Positions 39,950 through 48,464 of a DNA stretch of 64,000 nucleotides are shown in pieces. Source of the DNA: Symbiodinium natans (lineage: Eukaryota; Sar; Dinophyceae; Suessiales; Symbiodiniaceae); NCBI GenBank assembly GCA_905221605.1, contig CAJNDS010000804.1, positions 1 through 64,000 of the forward strand, written 5' to 3'. Made by a program: the position numbers and the translations under genes. Numbering within the stretch: the first letter of the stretch is position 1; the number at the start of each line of letters is the position of its first letter. Under the pieces are notes generated by a model. It made no database searches. It worked only from the letters and a program-made list of their open reading frames with translations, and had not been told where the DNA came from.

Positions 39950-41102
39950 GCTTTTTGCTGGTTGCGCTCGTCTCAGCTCCGTTTTCGCAGCCGCTGGTGT
40001 GCCCGCGTTGGCGGTGGACGGCCCCCGCAATAAACACAGGCCTTTGCATCCCGTCTGGACGCTCGACCTCACCGTGCCCCTTTGTCAGCGCCTTTTGCGT
40101 GAGCGCCTTCTCTCTGGGCGCCTTTTGGGCATTCACCTTGGCCTCCCGTGCGGAACTGGCAGTCGCGCTCGAGAGATCAAGCTCCCAACTCATCTTGTGC
40201 GATCCGGCGCACCGCAGCCTCGCCCCTTGCGCGATGCTACATACTTGCTGGGCCTTCCCGGCCTTTCCTCTGCCGAGCAAGCCAAAGTTGACGCGGCAAA
40301 TGAACTTTGCCGCTTTGTGGTTTCCCTGCTGTTGGACGCCTATGCCAAAGGCTGGACCGTGACCATAGAGAATCCGGTGAACTCCTGGATGTGGGGTGTA
40401 CTCGCCTTGTTTGTTCGGCAGACAGGGAAGCGTGCTTTTCAGAGCTGGTATGCACGCTTGTTCCATGTTGACTTTGACCAATGTATGTGGGGTGGCCATC
40501 GCAAAAAGGCTTCTCGCTTTCTCACCTCCGCCTCTGAACTGAGAGGGCTCGTGGCTCCCTGTGACGGTCGGCACACACATGCCCCCTTTCAGATCTACCG
40601 CACGGCGGGGGGCTGGCAATTCGAGACCGCCCTGGAGGCCGAGTATCCCGCCGAGCTGTGCTTGCAGTATGTTTCTCTTCTTGGGGCCCGCCTGAGCCTG
40701 CCTGCACCAGCCCCCAGGCGGCCTCTACTCCGCCAGCCCCGCCGCCGTCCTCCGCTGGTGCCCGAGTACAAGCTTTTCACTCATGTTCGCCCCCTCGAGG
40801 GTGAGTTTCGCGAGCTCTCTTCTGAGGGGGGAGGAGACGGGAGCCGCTCAACTTTCGCAGTCCTGCATACCAAGCAGGAGTTTGTGGCCAAGGCCTGTCA
40901 GGTACCGCACCCCTTTGATGCATCTGACTCCATAGACGACCAGGTCAAGAGAAACATTTTTGAACTGTTTACTGGTGGCTTCATGCCTTCGGCCAGGAAG
41001 AGGCTGTCTATGCAGAAACGTCTGGCCGCCATGAAAAAGGAGCTGGCGGTGGAGGAGCGACGCTACCAGGCTTCGCTTAACCACATGCCCAGGCGGTCCT
41101 AA
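39783..41102 (+). CDS. C5-type DNA methyltransferase-like domain of YR-1
   Basis: Open in the +1 frame relative to the dioxygenase, overlapping it by about 165 bp; no ATG near the start, first good start TTG at 39789. From there: a Pro-rich linker (1-50); TFVELFAGCARLSSVFAAAG (motif I, S-adenosylmethionine site, 51-70); HLGLPCGTGSRARE (motif IV with the candidate catalytic Cys121); VTIENPVNSW (motif VI, ENP, 191-200); and a later FDQCMWGGHRKKASRFL segment (229-245), as in target-recognition parts of the family. The C-terminal 130 residues are charged and helical. It would methylate cytosine in DNA. A broken relative is at 14774-15460. RT coding starts immediately after, in another frame. Confidence 0.7.
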   Translation, partial: DLLVRGLPAATTAPSGSPPPCTPAAACLPAYPDPPGAAAFPPEPPGGNLAAPTFVELFAGCARLSSVFAAAGVPALAVDGPRNKHRPLHPVWTLDLTVPLCQRLLRERLLSGRLLGIHLGLPCGTGSRAREIKLPTHLVRSGAPQPRPLRDATYLLGLPGLSSAEQAKVDAANELCRFVVSLLLDAYAKGWTVTIENPVNSWMWGVLALFVRQTGKRAFQSWYARLFHVDFDQCMWGGHRKKASRFLTSASELRGLVAPCDGRHTHAPFQIYRTAGGWQFETALEAEYPAELCLQYVSLLGARLSLPAPAPRRPLLRQPRRRPPLVPEYKLFTHVRPLEGEFRELSSEGGGDGSRSTFAVLHTKQEFVAKACQVPHPFDASDSIDDQVKRNIFELFTGGFMPSARKRLSMQKRLAAMKKELAVEERRYQASLNHMPRRS

Positions 41103-42979
41103 AGGGCAAGAACATCCTTCTTTGGCGCAAGCTGCTCGTGGAGACAGGCTTCCCCGACCTGGACGCCCAGGAGCTCATGGAGGGGGTCCCCTTGATAGGA
41201 AGGCCAACGAAGTCGCTGCTCTACGACTGGAAAGAGATCCCCGCAACTTGCACAAGGGAGGACCTCCTCGCTTCCTCAGTTTGGCGGAACAAGATGCTTT
41301 CGGGAAAAGGGGCTGTGGGGGATGATGCTGATCTCCTACACAAGGTCTGGCTGGCCACTGAGAAGGAGGTGGAGAAAGGCTACCTCATTGGCCCCTACGA
41401 GTCCCTTGAAGACGTCAAGGCAACCCTGGGCGCAGAGGAGGTTTGCTGCAGCAGGCGTTTTGGTGTCCGCCAGGGCTCCGGGGATTCTGAGAAATGCAGG
41501 CCCATAGATGACTACAAAGAGAGCGGGGTTAACACGGCCTACCATGCTGTGGACCTACTTCAGTTACATGACGTTGACTACCTGGTCAACCTCTGCTGTT
41601 TCGTGGCAAACGCTGCTCATGACGACGGCTTCACCAGGGTAGGGCTGTCGGATGGCACGATGCTCGTGGGGCGTACACATGGTGATCTCCTGGGGGGGGT
41701 CAAGTGGCTGGGGCGTTGCTTGGACTTGGAAAAGGCCTATAAGCAGATCCCGGTTATGGCCAAAGACCTCGTCTTCGCAGTCTTGATGGTTTGGGAACCT
41801 GGGTCGGGCTCGTGGAGATACTTCATCTCCAGGAGCCTCCCCTTCGGATGCTGCGCGGCGGTTTACGGTTTCAATAGGGTTTCTAGGTCGTTGCTGCACC
41901 TGGCCCTGCATCTCGCCGGCATGATCGGCGGGGTCTATTTTGACGACTTCCCTTTGCTTGAGCCGGCCCCCACTGCAAGGATGGGCTCCCTCGCCATCGA
42001 GTGCCTTCTGGACGCCCTGGGTTGGTCGTACGCAGTGGGTGATGACAAGGGCCGCCCCTTTGAAGAGACCTTTGACCTGCTTGGTATGCGACTCAGTGTC
42101 GGGGAGCTTCTCGCTGGTCAGGTGGCCTTGGCAAACAAACCTAGCCGTGTTGAGAAGATCCGAGCCCAGGCTTCAGGGATGGCATCCTCAGGCTGCGTCA
42201 CTCGCAGGGAAGCAGCCTCCCTGCACGGCCAACTGAACTTCATGGTGGGCTTCGCGGCTGGACGAGCCATGAAGATAGCCTGCAGGGCCCTGGCCAACAT
42301 CTGCTACATGAACCGCTCTCCCTCCGTGGAAGAAGTGAAGTCGCTGGGGCGTTTCATCCTGAAGACGCTCTCTGATGCACGTCCGAGGACCTTCTCACTC
42401 CGGGCGCAGGGGAGCCCGGTCTCCATCTTCACTGACGCGTCCTATGAGAAAGGCGTCGCCTGCTGGGGGATAGTTCTGCTGGACCAGAGTTCCGATAGAA
42501 GATGGGTGGCAGCGGGTGAGATCTCGCCCAAGCTTGTGGACTTCTGGCTGGCAGAGGGCATCGAGCAGGTCATCTCTCAGGCGGAGGCCTACGCGCTGGT
42601 TCTCTCGAGGCGGGCCTGTGCCTCGGAACTGGCCGGGAAGAGGTGCATCTTTTACGTGGACAATGACGCCGCCAGGTACACTTGCATTAAGGCCAGCAGC
42701 CCCTCTCGTTCTCTACTGAGCTTGGCATGCCTCTTCTACGCCAGCGAGTCGGCTGATGGCATCGTGTCTTGGATTGAGCGCGTTCCTTCTGCAAGCAACG
42801 TGGCCGACCTCCCTAGCAGGGGGGAAGCTGCGTTGGCAGCGCAGATGATTGGAGGTCAGGTCGTCGACTTCTCTCAGGCTGCGCAGCTTCTAGCAGATGA
42901 GTGCATGGACCTGAGCGACCTTCCCTGGGACCTCCTCTCGTCCTCGAGCGGAAACCTTTGGACACTGCCTTTTCTTTGA
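41081..42979 (+). CDS. YR-1 reverse transcriptase with RNase H
   Basis: The frame opens at 41081, overlaps the methyltransferase end by 22 bp and runs to 42979; the first ATG is at 41177. Numbering from a GTG at 41138: motif A CLDLEKAYKQIPV (Asp196); SRSLPFGCCAAVYGFNRVSR (motif B region); motif C GGVYFDDF (YFDD, 267-270). RNase H follows with SIFTDASYEKG (Asp433), SQAEAYALV (Glu483), IFYVDNDAA (Asp508) and PSASNVADLPSR (Asp557). All catalytic carboxylates are present. The LPFG motif and the close RNase H are typical of DIRS-order elements. Entry into this frame needs a -1 shift from the methyltransferase frame or re-initiation at 41177. The frame stops 16 bp before B1. Confidence 0.93.
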   Translation, partial: PHAQAVLKGKNILLWRKLLVETGFPDLDAQELMEGVPLIGRPTKSLLYDWKEIPATCTREDLLASSVWRNKMLSGKGAVGDDADLLHKVWLATEKEVEKGYLIGPYESLEDVKATLGAEEVCCSRRFGVRQGSGDSEKCRPIDDYKESGVNTAYHAVDLLQLHDVDYLVNLCCFVANAAHDDGFTRVGLSDGTMLVGRTHGDLLGGVKWLGRCLDLEKAYKQIPVMAKDLVFAVLMVWEPGSGSWRYFISRSLPFGCCAAVYGFNRVSRSLLHLALHLAGMIGGVYFDDFPLLEPAPTARMGSLAIECLLDALGWSYAVGDDKGRPFEETFDLLGMRLSVGELLAGQVALANKPSRVEKIRAQASGMASSGCVTRREAASLHGQLNFMVGFAAGRAMKIACRALANICYMNRSPSVEEVKSLGRFILKTLSDARPRTFSLRAQGSPVSIFTDASYEKGVACWGIVLLDQSSDRRWVAAGEISPKLVDFWLAEGIEQVISQAEAYALVLSRRACASELAGKRCIFYVDNDAARYTCIKASSPSRSLLSLACLFYASESADGIVSWIERVPSASNVADLPSRGEAALAAQMIGGQVVDFSQAAQLLADECMDLSDLPWDLLSSSSGNLWTLPFL

Positions 42980-42995
42980 GCCCGGACGTTTGAGG

Positions 42996-43277
42996 GGGGG
43001 GATGACGGGTCCGTTGAGGGCAGTGAGTACAATCTCCGTATGGTCCCTGGACTCTTTGGCAGGGTCCGTCGAAGGGCAGGGAGCTTTATGTCCCATGAGC
43101 CCTTGTGCCCAGCCTTACCAATTGAAGTTCCCCTGATCCGAGGCAACTCGCAGTGACGCAAAAGGATTGGAACCTTAGCGTGTTGGGAAGGGTTCGCAAT
43201 TTTTACATACTGTCTATTCTTTGTGAACCTTTTCCTTTATACATTCAGATGTCGACAGTTTTGTAAATCCTAAAGAC
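42996..43277 (+). repeat. YR-1 B1 repeat
   Basis: A 282-bp block repeated at 43645-43926; only two adjacent bases differ (TACCAATTG here, TACCTTTTG there). It abuts A2 at 43278 with no gap. Confidence 0.9.
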
Positions 43278-43629
43278 TACGCGCTCCGCTGGCGGATAGA
43301 GTGGTCTTTGATTTATAGGTGCCCCTTCCCCCTTTTGAAGAAGGGGCAACGCAAAACTGTCTTAAAAGTTTCTGAGTTTTCTGCCACGTGTGTTCGCAGA
43401 TCTTGCATGGGCGTAATTTATGCAGACGTTTTTCATGTGGTTTTTCTGGGCTTCGCAGTAGGCACAGCTGCTTGAATTCTTCTCTTGTGCAAAGTGCGAA
43501 GTGCTTGTGCCGCGCTCAGCCCTGCTCAAACAGAGGTTCGTGGTCGTTGCATACATGACACATGTGCTTCACTTGCCACATCTTGCAGGCCGTTCTTTAG
43601 CGAACTCTTGAGCACATTTGTCAATTTTT
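43278..43629 (+). repeat. YR-1 A2 repeat
   Basis: Second copy of A1, identical by eye. A 15-bp C-rich joint (CCCACCCACCCGCCC) follows. A related CCCACCCACCC lies at the end of A2 in YR-2. Confidence 0.9.
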
Positions 43630-43644
43630 CCCACCCACCCGCCC

Positions 43645-43926
43645 GGGGGGATGACGGGTCCGTTGAGGGCAGTGAGTACAATCTCCGTATGGTCCCTGGA
43701 CTCTTTGGCAGGGTCCGTCGAAGGGCAGGGAGCTTTATGTCCCATGAGCCCTTGTGCCCAGCCTTACCTTTTGAAGTTCCCCTGATCCGAGGCAACTCGC
43801 AGTGACGCAAAAGGATTGGAACCTTAGCGTGTTGGGAAGGGTTCGCAATTTTTACATACTGTCTATTCTTTGTGAACCTTTTCCTTTATACATTCAGATG
43901 TCGACAGTTTTGTAAATCCTAAAGAC
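43645..43926 (+). repeat. YR-1 B2 repeat (right end)
   Basis: Second copy of the B block and the right end of the element; LINE sequence follows directly at 43927. Confidence 0.9.
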
Positions 43927-44320
43927 CAAGTTTGTCAGCAGCTTGGGCTACGACGCCAATCCATGGCAGTCCCAGGGCGGCGATGGAGCCACAGCTGCGC
44001 CGGGGGCAGGTTGCCACACCAGACGGCCCAAGACGTCGATGCCGGGCGGGGCATCCCCGTCTGTCGCATTGTACGCTCGCGTGTTGCCAAGGTTTCGGTC
44101 GACCCCACCGGTAACGACACCTCCGACACGCAGGAGCGGCGTCCGGCACAGTAACATCAGTGACGGCGTAGAGGTCGTCCAAAAACAAGTCAAGCTTGTA
44201 GGCTCCAAAACAGGAAGATTGCACACGGTGGAGACAGCCATAGTCCAAAGGTCCATAATTCATACTTCCAGAACTTCACGATTCCCCGCCACCTGTAAGG
44301 CAAGTACACCTGCGAGGTCC
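43927..44320 (-). pseudogene. LINE fragment right of YR-1 (other half of the fragment at 34.3-34.9 kb)
   Basis: The minus strand reads ...AALGLPWIGVVAQAADKL up to the YR-1 boundary and appears to resume at 34900 (DAANMALARF...). The frames are otherwise broken. It is the pre-insertion target of YR-1. Confidence 0.5.
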
Positions 44321-45243
44321 AATTTTTTTTTTCTCGGCTCTTTTCCCGCAAGCGATTCGCTATGTACAAGGCCAGTCCTCGTCGTGTGCCCCGCCTCGCC
44401 GGCGCTGCCTTGTGGGCGGGCCGGAAGACGGCTGTCAGTCACCGGGAAGGCGTGGCGGGCATCCGCCAACACTTCCGCCAGAGGCGGCTCAGTGCCATCG
44501 CACTCGTCCGCCATCGCAAGGGGGAGCTCCAACAACGAAACAGCCAACATTCCCGCCCAGCGGTGGCATGCCGCCTGACGCGCCGTCTGCCGGAGCCTCG
44601 CAGGGGCTGCGCGGGCCTTCGAAGCCGCCAAGCGGCGGAGGAAGTCCGCCAGCTCGGCACCGAAACGGCCGCCGACCTCCACTGCCAGGACGACCAGCCG
44701 GCAACGTCGGGACGCCAGTAGCTCAGGGTAAGTGGTTTGGCGCTTGCGTCGTCCCGCGTCGGCTGCGGCTTTGCCGGAAACGCGATCGGCCCCCGCACGT
44801 GCAGACCCATCCCGCGACACAGGGCTCACGAAGTCGACCGCCACCTTGGCACCTTGCCACAGCGGCAGCCCATTGGCGAGGACCTCTATGCGGCGCGAGT
44901 CCGCCAGCGGCTCGTCAACGTTCATGTCACGCAACAGAACATTTGTCGCCACACGGGCCCCGCCCTCCCGACAGATACGGGCGGCGGCTCGTTCCAAAGG
45001 CGCGCCCCGCGGTCCCAGAACACCCGCCACAGGGCAAGCAGCCCGGTGGTCCCCGAGCGCATGCGGCAGTGGGAGTCTCAAGCGCCGCAACAGCACGACT
45101 CGCATGCAATCGGATGGCATGCGGAGCTCAGGCGCGGTGGGGAGTGCAGTGATGGCCCGTGAGCCGCCAGGGCCAGCTTGGGACAACAGAAGCGCGCGCG
45201 AAGCCGGGTCAAGGTCAGAAAGGAGGTTTTCGCACTCTGCCAT
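44321..45243 (-). pseudogene. LINE-C C-terminal domain with poly(A) tail
   Basis: A minus-strand frame of about 300 codons (45243 to 44333) encodes the C-terminal region of a GC-rich LINE: LLLSQAGPGGSRAITALPTA, then RRIEVLANGLPLWQGAKVAVD, then CRLVVLAVEVGGRFG. The VD...E-x-GGRF spacing could be a PD-(D/E)XK-type nuclease core, which is inference. On the + strand a run of ten T (44323-44332) marks the poly(A) end of this minus-strand copy. The RT part belonging to it is missing. Confidence 0.65.
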
Positions 45244-46441
45244 CCTCGCAGAGGGTCCTCGAAGTTACGTACCGCCGGCGTGTCAGGGCGGGCCGGCGAG
45301 TCAGGGCGGGAAGTTTCGACCAGCTGCCGCCAAGGCGGGGCGTCAAAGCCAGCTCGCCGCAGACTCGACTCCGAGCCAAGGGCGCCGTGTCTAAACCGTA
45401 TTTTTGCGCTTCTTGTTTTCGGACCTTTTTCCCTGCCCACTTCGCCCAGCGCGGGGGCATGCGGCTTGGCCCTCGAGCTTCGGCCAAGTCAAGGAGGCGG
45501 TCGAGGAGCGGGCCTGTTGCGAGGGCTGCTTGTGGTGGCAGCGGCCACGGGCTGCCGAGGGCTGTTCTCGCGACCGCCTGCTGCACGGCGACGGAAAGCA
45601 TACCCCACCATCGTCTCATCCACCCTCAGGCTGCAGCAGCACGCCGCGCCGGCGGCGCTCTGCATGCCCGCACCCGGACAAGGTCCCGGAGCAAGCTGTG
45701 CGCGTCGGCATTGAAGCGTCCGCCAACCTCGCTGCCGAGTACGACGAGTCTTTGCGGCCCTTCGCCCTGGAATTCCAGGTAGGCCGCGGCTTTGCGTCGC
45801 TCTGCTGTCCGGAGAGCGGCGCCATCGACGTCTGCCGTACAGGGCTGTGTCTGTCCGGTGCGTGTCAGTCTCCGGGGCCGGCGTGCTGTGGCGGGCCGGG
45901 CGGGCTCCTTCTAGGATGGGTTTCAGATGCTCCGCGCGCATGCCGAAAAGGCCTGCTGCTCCGCCCCTCCGAGCGTCGCGGAGCGCCGAGGCTACCGCCT
46001 TCGCAGTCAACCGGATTTGCTGCGCTGGTGCGTGCTGAAGCACGGCTGCTGGGACGGGAGTTCGTGGCTCCAGCGGTCGACGGAGTGGGTCCGTGAGGGC
46101 CCGGTAGGGAGCCTCGTCGCCAAGCGCCAAGTCGGCCGCCGTGAGAACTTGATGCGCCCGAATCAACTCACCCATGCGCACCTTCGCAGCCTTCGCACAT
46201 GCGCGGTTTCGCTTGCCTGTCTCGAGTGCGTCCACATCCACTGCAGGGCGGGCCACGTCCTGCCGGCAATTGGCGCGGGCGGCTTCCAAAAGTCGTGGCC
46301 AGTCGCCTCGGTCAAAGGCGGCTGCCCTTTCCAGCAGCTCTGCTCGTCCATCTGCGCCTTGGTGCGCAGGGCCATGCTAAGCAGAATCGCGGTTGTCAGT
46401 GGCAGCGGTGCGTCTGGCAACGCCGTTAGAGCTGCCGCCGT
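45244..46441 (-). pseudogene. LINE-C copy with internal deletion
   Basis: Minus-strand frames 46289-45489 read GELIRAHQVLTAADLALGDE, then SALRDARRGGAAGLFGMRAE, the region ahead of the RT fingers in this family. They then jump to C-terminal sequence resembling RLVVL..EVGGRF in a shifted frame (about 45.85-45.70 kb) and a further tail (45619-45215). The RT catalytic core is deleted. A possible 10-bp target duplication (TGCGAGGTCC at 44311-44320 and 46442-46451) would make 44321-46441 one inserted unit. Confidence 0.5.
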
Positions 46442-46564
46442 TGCGAGGTCCTCCTACATGATGTGCCGACCACGGGTTTTTGTACCTTTTTGCCACGAGC
46501 TCCGCACAGGTCCCGGACTGGTCCCGGTGCAGGGCTGTTGGTTATGGGGGTCAGCCTCCCCGGT

Positions 46565-47576
46565 TCAAGCCGGCATGCGGCTCGCGAGTGGCGGGGCCTC
46601 GGCGTAGCGGGCCTCTGCCAGGACCTCGCTGACGTTGGGCGCGGGCCCGTCGACGTTCTCGGTGGAGGCGACGGGCAGTGCGAGGAGGGTGGCCGCGAAT
46701 GCCCGGCCTGCGGAAATGGCGAGCAGCGCGGAACCAGCGGGCGACGAAGGCGCTGGTGGCCTGGGCCCGGAATGCTGCCGGAACCGCCCGAGCCCGACAT
46801 CGAGCGAGCGGGGCTCCAGCGGCCTCCGACCTCGATGCAAGGATGACGAGCCGGCAGCGAGCCGACCGGACGAGTCGGGGTAAGCACGCTCTTTGAGAGA
46901 GGCGCACAAGTCGGAGCGCTGCGCCCTCCTCACGGCGCTGGTGGCGCCGCGGTCGGCCGCTCGAGTCGACGGCAGACACGAGCGTTGTATCGACCGCGAG
47001 CTGTGCTCCGTTCCACAGCGGCAGACTGTTGGCGATGACCTCAATACGACGCTCATCGTTCCGGGAGTTGCGGTTGGTGAGGTTGAGGTCCGGAGCAGCG
47101 CGTGCGTAACAACGCGAGCCCCGGCTTCGCGGCAGCGCGCTCTAGCGGACACCCGTGGCTGGGCTACCTCCGCCCTGTGATCCCCAACCTGGTCAAGCCA
47201 CCTGCGGCACCGACAATGGGCGGCGTCGAGCGGGAGGGGCAAGCGCAGCCTGCGGAGGAGGAGGACCCGGAACGAGGCGGAGTCATGCGGAGTCCAGCAC
47301 GAACTCTAGCGCTGTGGGCACAGCCGTGAGGACCCGCGACGCGAACGGCCAGGCTTGCGACTGCAGCAGGGCACGGGAGCCCGGAGGCGCGTCGCCAGGC
47401 GCGAGGGCTTCCGACAGCAGCGCCTGGCGAGCGGCGGAGACCTCCCCTAACCCGGACGAGCCGTACTGCCCGGTCTGCGCGCGCCTTCTAGTCGTCCCTT
47501 GCCGGGCGGGTGACAGGTGGCGGAGCACCCGACGCGCATGCCTCCCGCAGAACCACAAGTTTCGCTCGCCGGGCAT
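46565..47576 (-). pseudogene. LINE-C C-terminal fragment, heavily decayed
   Basis: Minus-strand frames 47576-47283 (PPGSRALLQSQAWPFASRVL, cf. the LLLSQAGPGGSRAI block of the neighbouring copy) and 47242-46565 (VGDHRAEVAQPRVSARARC, cf. GDHRAACP...) give the same domain in the same order, with several frame changes. No intact gene. Confidence 0.55.
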
Positions 47577-47738
47577 TGAGCTTGGCAGGCGAGTGTCTAG
47601 CCGTTACCCGTCCATCAAGCTGATTGGAGGGATTATAAGGATTGCTGCTCAAATGTCATGCGAACATGTGTCTTTGAGGAGGGTTCGTTCCAACTCCAAA
47701 TTCACAAGAAACCGGAAGGTAGAGGTTGCCCGAAACAA

Positions 47739-47772
47739 GTTGCCATTTTGGTTCAAGCCATTTTGGCTCAAG
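47739..47772 (+). other. Tandem relics of the dinoflagellate spliced leader
   Basis: The canonical leader ends in CCGTAGCCATTTTGGCTCAAG. Here GCCATTTTGGTTCAAG (47742-47757, one C-to-T change) is followed without a gap by CCATTTTGGCTCAAG (47758-47772, exact), then CGGTGGTA and the ATG at 47781. Nested truncated leaders in front of an ORF are the known mark of a trans-spliced mRNA that was reverse-transcribed, reinserted, transcribed and spliced again. Confidence 0.85.
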
Positions 47773-47780
47773 CGGTGGTA

Positions 47781-48140
47781 ATGTCGCGTGACAAGTTGAG
47801 GTGGCCCCCTTACTTCGCGAAAAGTCCTTGCGGCCCGCATCGGATGGAAACAGTGGTGCGCGCACTGCTGTCGGGCGGTGAATGGGCGGCCCGGCTGGCC
47901 CGAGGGGCCGTGCCAACTCTCGCCCTGTTGCCGCCGACGTGCAAGCAGGCAGCGGCCCACGCTGCTTTGGCTTGCGTGGGTGTAAAGCCGGCCTGTTACG
48001 CGCCGGGGTTTGGGCCTTGGCCGCTGGCCTGGGGGTGGTTTGCGATGGGAGTGTTGTTGGGGGCGGCTCTCGTGGCCGGTGTTTGGTGCGCATGGGCCGG
48101 CAGCAAACAACCACTACTCGCTCCTATGCGCCCGAACTAG
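47781..48140 (+). CDS. N-terminal ORF of the plus-strand LINE-C copy, with a membrane-like segment
   Basis: ATG 47781 lies 8 bases after the spliced-leader relic, which fixes the start. The 119-residue frame begins MSRDKLRWPPYFAKSPCG and has one strongly hydrophobic segment (about residues 80-103, GWFAMGVLLGAALVAGVWCA). The stop at 48140 looks like a frameshift product, because coding-like sequence continues at once in another frame. Its GC-rich codon use resembles the RT downstream, so I take it as the N-terminal part of LINE-C; an unrelated retroposed host gene is the alternative. The function is unknown. Confidence 0.45.
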   Translation: MSRDKLRWPPYFAKSPCGPHRMETVVRALLSGGEWAARLARGAVPTLALLPPTCKQAAAHAALACVGVKPACYAPGFGPWPLAWGWFAMGVLLGAALVAGVWCAWAGSKQPLLAPMRPN

Positions 48141-48457
48141 CGGCCTTGAAGGCATTCCACGCCGGGGGCGAGGCCGAGTTAAGGGCGCTGGCCGCGCAGG
48201 CTGGCACGGCCCCATTGGAAATGCTGTGCGGTGTGTTGGCTGCAGCGCTCGGACGTCCGACGCACGCGCCGCCGCACCTAGGCGAACTGTCAGCTGCCAG
48301 CGCTGCGTTGGAAGCTGCCCCCCTAGCGCCCGCAACGTTGGACACAGTGGCCGAGCTCCGCGAGCCGGCTAAAAGGCCTCAAAGTCGTCAAGTGCCTCTG
48401 CCTCCTTGGCTGGCGGAGTTCGACGCCCCTGACCTTCTGGCGGCGCCGCTAAACTGA
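48117..48457 (+). pseudogene. LINE-C continuation, Ala/Leu-rich linker
   Basis: In the next frame the sequence encodes an Ala/Leu/Pro-rich helical region (SYAPELAALKAFHAGGEAEL...) ending in APLN at 48457. No domain is recognised. It sits between the hydrophobic N-terminal ORF and the RT segment. Confidence 0.4.
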
Positions 48458-48464
48458 GCGCCAA

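Larger units (their letters stand above)
34901..43926 (+). mobile_element. YR-1: near-intact tyrosine-recombinase retroelement carrying methyltransferase and dioxygenase genes
   Basis: The structure is A1 (34901-35252), internal genes, B1 (42996-43277), A2 (43278-43629), a 15-bp joint and B2 (43645-43926), total 9026 bp. The genes, all + strand, are a coiled-coil ORF, tyrosine recombinase, Gag, TET/JBP-like dioxygenase, C5 methyltransferase-like protein and RT-RNase H. A1 and A2 appear identical over 352 bp; B1 and B2 differ only at two adjacent bases, near 43120 and 43769. Split direct repeats are diagnostic of PAT/Ngaro-type members of the DIRS order, which integrate a circular intermediate using a tyrosine recombinase and leave no target-site duplication. 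The near-identical repeats and long open frames point to recent insertion. Confidence 0.85.

Noticed and set aside
34901-43926. Interpretation of YR-1 as an LTR retrotransposon with A repeats as LTRs
   Set aside because: The right end is B1-A2-B2, not a single terminal copy; a tyrosine recombinase replaces integrase, and no target-site duplication is seen.
44412-45394. Long + strand frames opposite the LINE-C fragment
   Set aside because: They are the antisense of the recognisable minus-strand LINE domain; high GC keeps all frames open.
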